NCBI RefSeq assembly: GCF_030272615.1
Contig: NC_081411.1
Span: 213,583,744 to 213,647,743, forward strand
Direction of reading: 5' to 3'
DNA length: 64,000 nucleotides
Source: Cryptomeria japonica
Lineage: Eukaryota; Streptophyta; Pinopsida; Cupressales; Cupressaceae
Made by a program: the position numbers and the translations under genes. The notes below the pieces were generated by a model that worked only from the letters and a program-made list of their open reading frames with translations, made no database searches and was not told where the DNA came from. This document shows positions 59,664 to 64,000 of this stretch, piece after piece (the first letter of the stretch is position 1; each line of letters begins with the position of its first letter).

Positions 59664-59841
59664 GATAATTATGAAAAGAACTAACTTGAGTACTTCGAGT
59701 CATTATAATAATGAGAGACTCATTTATTACATTACTTATGCCATAAGTTTCCACGCTTTCTGGGTGACTTTGATAGTTCTAAAAAGCTCACCGGCTAATC
59801 TGCTCTGCAAGTTTCAAAATTTGGTGTTGAACAGCGACAAT
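59664..59841 (+). other. LINE ORF2-ORF3 intergenic segment
   Basis: 178 bases between the ORF2 stop and the first ATG of ORF3. The ORF3 frame is open through this stretch but without an ATG, so I start ORF3 at 59842. How a downstream ORF would be translated is not evident. Confidence 0.5.
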
Positions 59842-61547
59842 ATGGGTGGTAACAGGAGGCAGTATGAACCAAGTAGCTGTAAAGAATGGAAACAGAAGGA
59901 GGAGGTTTGGGGTATTCTGCCGAAGGGTGGCTTCTCAAAATTCATGGAGAGACTCCACAGTCAAGACGGCATGGTCACCAATTTTTTCTGTAAAAATTGG
60001 AAAAAGGGCATGCTGAAAATGGGAGACCAAACTGTAGAAATCGATGAAGATTTAATTGCTCAAGCTACGGGCCTCACAAGAGAAGGGTGCAACTTCTATA
60101 GAGATAGGAAATTTAGTAGGGAAGCTATTGAAAGATACCCAGACACTGAGAAAGAGAAAAAATGACTGGTAAAGTTGAACAAAACCTACTACCCGCCCAG
60201 GGCTTTTGCCAAACCCTGGTGGGAAGTCCTCTTTGTTTTAATGTGATACATCACTCTAGATGGTAGGTTCACTAAAGTTTATGGTTATCACTTTTTTCTA
60301 CTAAATCACTTTAGGCACAATGATAAGGTTAACTTCCCTTATTTTCTGCTCTATTCGATGAATGCGTCCCTCAAGGCCTACAAAGAGAACCCACGGGGTG
60401 ATACGGCCATGCATCAACGCCTTATGGTACTAATTCAGGCCATCTTAAGGCCAACCAAATTGCTTGGATGCAGCCCTCTGTAGATTCTGAGGATGAGGGG
60501 TCTGACCCTGCCTTCTCAAAGGAAGAGGAGTCTGAAAGTGACCCTTCGACTGATACTAAGGATAGCATGGATGTCTCAGATTATGAAAGTGGGAAGAAGA
60601 GGAAATACATCAAAATCAGACCCTCATCCTCTAAGGGCAAAAAGCCTAAAGGTAGACCCTTGATTAGCATTTCTTCAGAAGAGGAGACTTCGGATGACTC
60701 TGAGGAGGAGAACCCTCAAGGGTGGCTGAAGAAGAAGACAAAAGCTCACACCCAGGCCAGGAAAATGCATAAGAAGAAAGAGGAGACTGTTAAGGAACCA
60801 GAAGCCCACAAGCAGGTAAGGGCCCTGGAAGATGATCAGAATCTGGAAAAGGAGACCATGGAAGAGGCTCTTAGGGCTGTTGACACAACCATCCACCACA
60901 CCCCTAAAGAGGAAAAGGCAACCCCTGGAAAAGTTAACCCCCCCTCTAACCCTCCCCCCGAGGGTTTGCAAGGTTTCATGGAAACTATGGAGTGGCTTAT
61001 CAATGGTTACAAGAAAGTTGTGGACGAAAATAAAAAACTCTGTAACAGAATCTTGATCCTAGAAACCATCAATACAGGGGAAGGGAAGACCATGGCCAAC
61101 TTCATAGAAGACCTAAAAGCACCATTGCCAAAGCTAAAGACATAAGAGATGCTTTCAACCCTAGGTTTGAAAAAATTGAGAAGGATTTGCTGGAAAGAAA
61201 GAATCTTGCTAACACTAACGACCACACTCTCACGGAAACTGTCAGCAAAATTGGTAAAATTGAGGAGTGTCTGAAGAACATTGCTGAATAGAGCCTTAGC
61301 ATCCTGAAGATTTCAGCCAACAACACCAACACTCTCATCAGCAAACTGGATGATGAAAAGGAAATCCTGGACATTGACCTGGAAAACGGAAGGAACATGG
61401 GAATCTCAAGGCCCCAGAACCCGCACCAAAGGCAAAAAGAAGGACAAAAAACCTAACAAGGATCTGGAAGACCTTAAAGCTGTCGGGGCTACTTACGATG
61501 AGCTGGTGATAAAGGCGGAGGACTTGTTGAAGAAAATTTATGTGTAG
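59842..61547 (+). pseudogene. LINE ORF3: accessory protein with globular N-terminus and coiled coil
   Basis: Starts at ATG 59842 (MGGNRRQYEP) and ends at TAG 61545-61547, about 570 codons with a TGA at 60163, another TGA near 60243, and frame changes near 60460, 61130 and 61350. The N-terminal domain of about 200 residues includes VEIDEDLIAQATGLTREG, YITLDGRF, YGYHFFLLNHFRHN and NFPYFLL. An acidic Ser/Glu/Lys linker follows (60468-60900), then a coiled-coil-like region (ENKKLCNRILILET, KIGKIEECLKNIAE) and a basic C-terminus. I do not recognise a named family. The N-terminal motif order (a V-x-ID segment, a G-[IL]-x-RE turn, an aromatic YHF or FFF helix) resembles the LTR-borne ORF at 35641-39497. 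Confidence 0.7.
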
Positions 61548-61715
61548 CGCCTTCTTAGTTTCTTTGTTGTTGTTAGTTTTGTTGTCCTTTCGGTTCACTG
61601 GCTTTTTGCCAGTCTTTTTATATGCGGTTCTTAAGCACTGATCCTTTGGTGTCTTATCTTAATATCTTTTGTTAAAGGTTTCGGGTCCTGAAAACCTATT
61701 TTTTTAATTAATCAG
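61548..61715 (+). other. LINE 3' UTR with terminal stem-loop
   Basis: A T-rich 3' UTR containing AGGTTT (61676-61681) and AAACCT (61692-61697), a 6-bp stem with a 10-base loop. It then ends in a T-run, AATTAATCAG and the target duplication. The element does not end in a plain poly(A). Confidence 0.6.
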
Positions 61716-61730
61716 AACAATCATCTCAAA

Positions 61731-62458
61731 ATAAACTAAATAAGTAATTAATCAATAATAGAAAATTTATGAATTTTATTGAATTTGATAAATTTTGATA
61801 AACCATGTTATCTATGTTTGTTCCTTTCTCCACCTCTCTCTCCTAAACCTGTCACTCCACCTATTTGTTTCTTCCTCCCTCTCTTTTGTCCATATTTATA
61901 CATCTCTCTCTATACCTATATCTCTAACTATCAATGAATACCTCATTAAATCTATCAAGCTCTACAAGGTGCTTATATTTCTACCTCTTCATAATTTCCT
62001 CCTCTATGTCACTCTCTCTTCCCTAAGATCTAGACTAGTCTCTCTACATTTCCTTCGCATCTCTAGCAATAAAATTTAGAGGGGACAAGGAGAGGCATAG
62101 GGAAGTATCAAAAAAAGGAGAGGAGGAGAGAGGTGAGAAGGAGAGATTAATTGGGAGGAAGAGAGAGTGTGAGAGAGAGAGTTGTAGGTAATTAGGTGGA
62201 AGGCGAAGAGAGAGAGAGGGAGGGGTGATTGGGGTGAAGAGAGAATGAGAGGGAGAGTTTGACATTATTAGGGGGTAGAAGGAGAGGGGGAGAGGGGAAA
62301 GTATCAACAAAGAGAGAAGAGAGATGGGGACAGAGGTGAAGAGAGACATAGAGAGTAATTAGGGGGTGGGTAGAGGGGGAGAGGGAAGTATCTATAAACC
62401 CATAGGAGGAGAGAGGTGATCGAGGCTAATTGAGGAAAAGAAATAATGTGAGAGAGAA
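61731..62458. repeat. Pyrimidine-rich block followed by purine-rich block
   Basis: 61818-62070 is strongly pyrimidine-rich (CTCTCTCC-type runs). 62078-62458 is strongly purine-rich (GAGAGAGG and GGGAGAGG runs). The two halves are roughly complementary in composition. Frames here on either strand (for example on the minus strand from 62349 to 62044) are low-complexity Leu/Ser/Pro and not believable as genes. Confidence 0.6.
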
Positions 62459-64000
62459 TATGGTGTCCTAAAGGGTCATATGGTGTCTCATGAACCTTTA
62501 GGACACCATATGACACCTTAGAACACCATATGATGTTGTTATGAGTCTTATGGTGTCCTAAGGGGTCATATGGTGTTCTATGAGCCTTTAGGACGCCATA
62601 TGGTGTCATTAGGGGTTGTATGGTGTGTTAAAGGGTCATATGGTATCCTATGATCCCTTAGGACACCATATGACCCCTTAGGTATTGTTAGGGGTCATAT
62701 TGTGTCCAAACGGGTCATATGGTGTTGTTGGGGGTTGTATGGTGTGCTAAGGGGTCATATTGTGTCCTAAGGGGTCACAAGACATTGTATGACCCCTTAG
62801 ACACCATATGATCCATTAGGTTTTTTTAGAGCTCATACTATGTCCTAAGAGGTCATATGGTGTCCCATGACCCTTTAGGACACCATATGACCCCTTAGGA
62901 CATCATATGGTGTCGTTATGGGTCTTATGGTGTCCTAAGGGGTCATATGGTGTTCTATAACCCCTTAGGACACCATATGACCCCTTAGGACATTATATGA
63001 CCCCTTAGGATACCATACGATACCTTGGGACACCATATGGTGTCACAAGGAGTCGTATGGTGTCCTAAGGGGTCATATGGTGTCCTATGAAACCTTAGGA
63101 AACTATATGACCCATTAGGTGTCGTCAGGGGTCTTATTGTGTCCTAATGGGTCATATGGTGTCGTATGACCCGTTAGGACACCATATGCTTGGGAGACTA
63201 TATGGTGCTATGGGTCGTATGGTGTCCTATGACACCTTAGGATACCATATGACCCCTTAGGATACCATTTGGTGTTGTTATGTGTCGTATGGTGTCCTAT
63301 AACCCCTTAGGTGTTATTAGGGTTTACTTTATGTCCTAAGGGTCGTATTGTGTCCTAAGGCATCATACGGTGTCCTATGACCCCTTAGGACACAATATGA
63401 CGTCGTTAGGGGCCATATTATGTCCTAAGGGGTCATATTGTGTCTTATGACCCCTTAGGACACCACATGGTGTCATTATGGGTTGTATGGTGTTCTAAGG
63501 GGTCATATGGTGTTCTATGACCCCTTAGGACACTATTTTTATGTTGTTATGGGTCGTATGGTCTCCTAAGGGGTCATATGGTGTCCTATGACCCCTTAGG
63601 ACACCATATGGTTTCCTTATGCATCATATAGTTTCCTAAGGGGTCATATGGTGTTCTATGCCCTTAGGACACCATATGGTATCATTAAGGGTTGTATGGT
63701 GTGCTCAGGGGTCATATGGTGTCCTATGACCCTTTATAACACCATGTGACCCCTTAGGTATGGTTAGGCATCATTTTGTGTTGTTAGGGGTCATATGATG
63801 TCCTATGACCCCTTAGGACACAATATGACCCCTTAGGTGTTGTTAGGGGGTCATATTGTGTCCTAACGGGTCATATAGTGTCCTACAACCCCTTAGGACA
63901 CCATATGGTGTCGTTTGGGATTGTATGGTGTGCTAAGGGGTCATATTGTGTCCTAAAGATTCCTAGGACATCATATAACCTCTCAGGATACCATATGACC
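62459..64000. repeat. Satellite of 20-bp units in both orientations
   Basis: The array consists of TGGTGTCCTAAGGGGTCATA and its reverse complement TATGACCCCTTAGGACACCA, mixed along the whole stretch to the window end. Direct and inverted units often alternate, creating back-to-back palindromes centred on ACCATATGG-like or CTATG-like junctions. Units vary at a few positions (GTCGTTATGGGT, GTCATTAGGGG). There is no coding content. The right end lies outside the window. Confidence 0.9.

Larger units (their letters stand above)
54402..61715 (+). mobile_element. Full-length plant L1-type LINE with three ORFs
   Basis: Bounded by the exact 15-bp target duplication AACAATCATCTCAAA (54387-54401 and 61716-61730), so the 7,314-bp insertion is complete. 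Contents: ORF1 (nucleic-acid-binding, zinc knuckle), ORF2 (endonuclease, RT, zinc-binding region, RNase H), an additional ORF3, and a 3' UTR with a stem-loop. Decay is mild: a few stops and frameshifts in ORF2 and several in ORF3. The third ORF is not part of the standard two-ORF plant L1 design. Confidence 0.92.

Noticed and set aside
61795-62349. Leu/Ser/Pro-rich frames on both strands
   Set aside because: They are products of the pyrimidine and purine tracts, not genes.
62459-64000. CRISPR-like alternating short repeats
   Set aside because: No unique spacers exist; the 20-mers are contiguous, diverged and present in both orientations, and the context is plant nuclear DNA.

Overview
This window looks like a repeat-dominated plant nuclear genome, most likely a gymnosperm (conifer-type). 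The reasons are nested, decayed Ty3/Gypsy and Ty1/Copia LTR retrotransposons, a plant L1-type LINE with a C-terminal RNase H, very long LTRs, AT-rich spacers, and only one short intron-containing host gene in 64 kb. No species can be assigned from sequence alone.

Layout: 1-2868 is a decayed coiled-coil reading frame cut by a Copia-type solo LTR (2869-3932, exact 5-bp target duplication TGATC). From 6341 to 42285 there is a four-level nest. An old Ty3/Gypsy element (LTRs 6341-6861 and 41740-42285) was split in its integrase by a giant second Gypsy-type element (10334-40484). That element has LTRs of about 6 kb, and each LTR carries a TATA box, clusters of hairpin-forming motifs and a decayed frame of about 1,280 codons. 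Its 5' LTR was then hit by a complete 7.4-kb Copia element (15114-22558, target duplication GGAGG), and its 3' non-coding region by a 2.6-kb solo LTR (31882-34464, target duplication CAATT). The giant element's internal region (24193-34694) encodes gag, protease, an RNase H placed upstream of reverse transcriptase, reverse transcriptase, a second RNase H-like region and integrase, all broken by stops and frameshifts.

To the right lie a diverged tandem duplication (42305-44580), one plausible host gene on the minus strand (45411-45687, two exons, 54 residues, with TATA and G-box upstream), AT-rich spacer with remnants, a minus-strand solo LTR (51478-52851) holding a 5'-truncated LINE, and a full-length L1-type LINE (54402-61715) with an exact 15-bp target duplication and an extra third ORF downstream of ORF2. 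The window ends in a pyrimidine-to-purine transition and a satellite of 20-bp units in both orientations (62459-64000).

The most notable theme is that two unrelated retroelement classes, the giant LTR element (inside its LTRs) and the LINE (as ORF3), each carry an accessory ORF of similar plan: a globular N-terminal domain, an acidic or Ser/Thr/Pro-rich linker, then helical or coiled-coil segments. The first 2.9 kb resembles the linker and coiled-coil part of this plan. In-frame stops in the elements are largely those expected from C-to-T change at CAG, CAA and CGA codons, as expected for methylated, silenced repeats.
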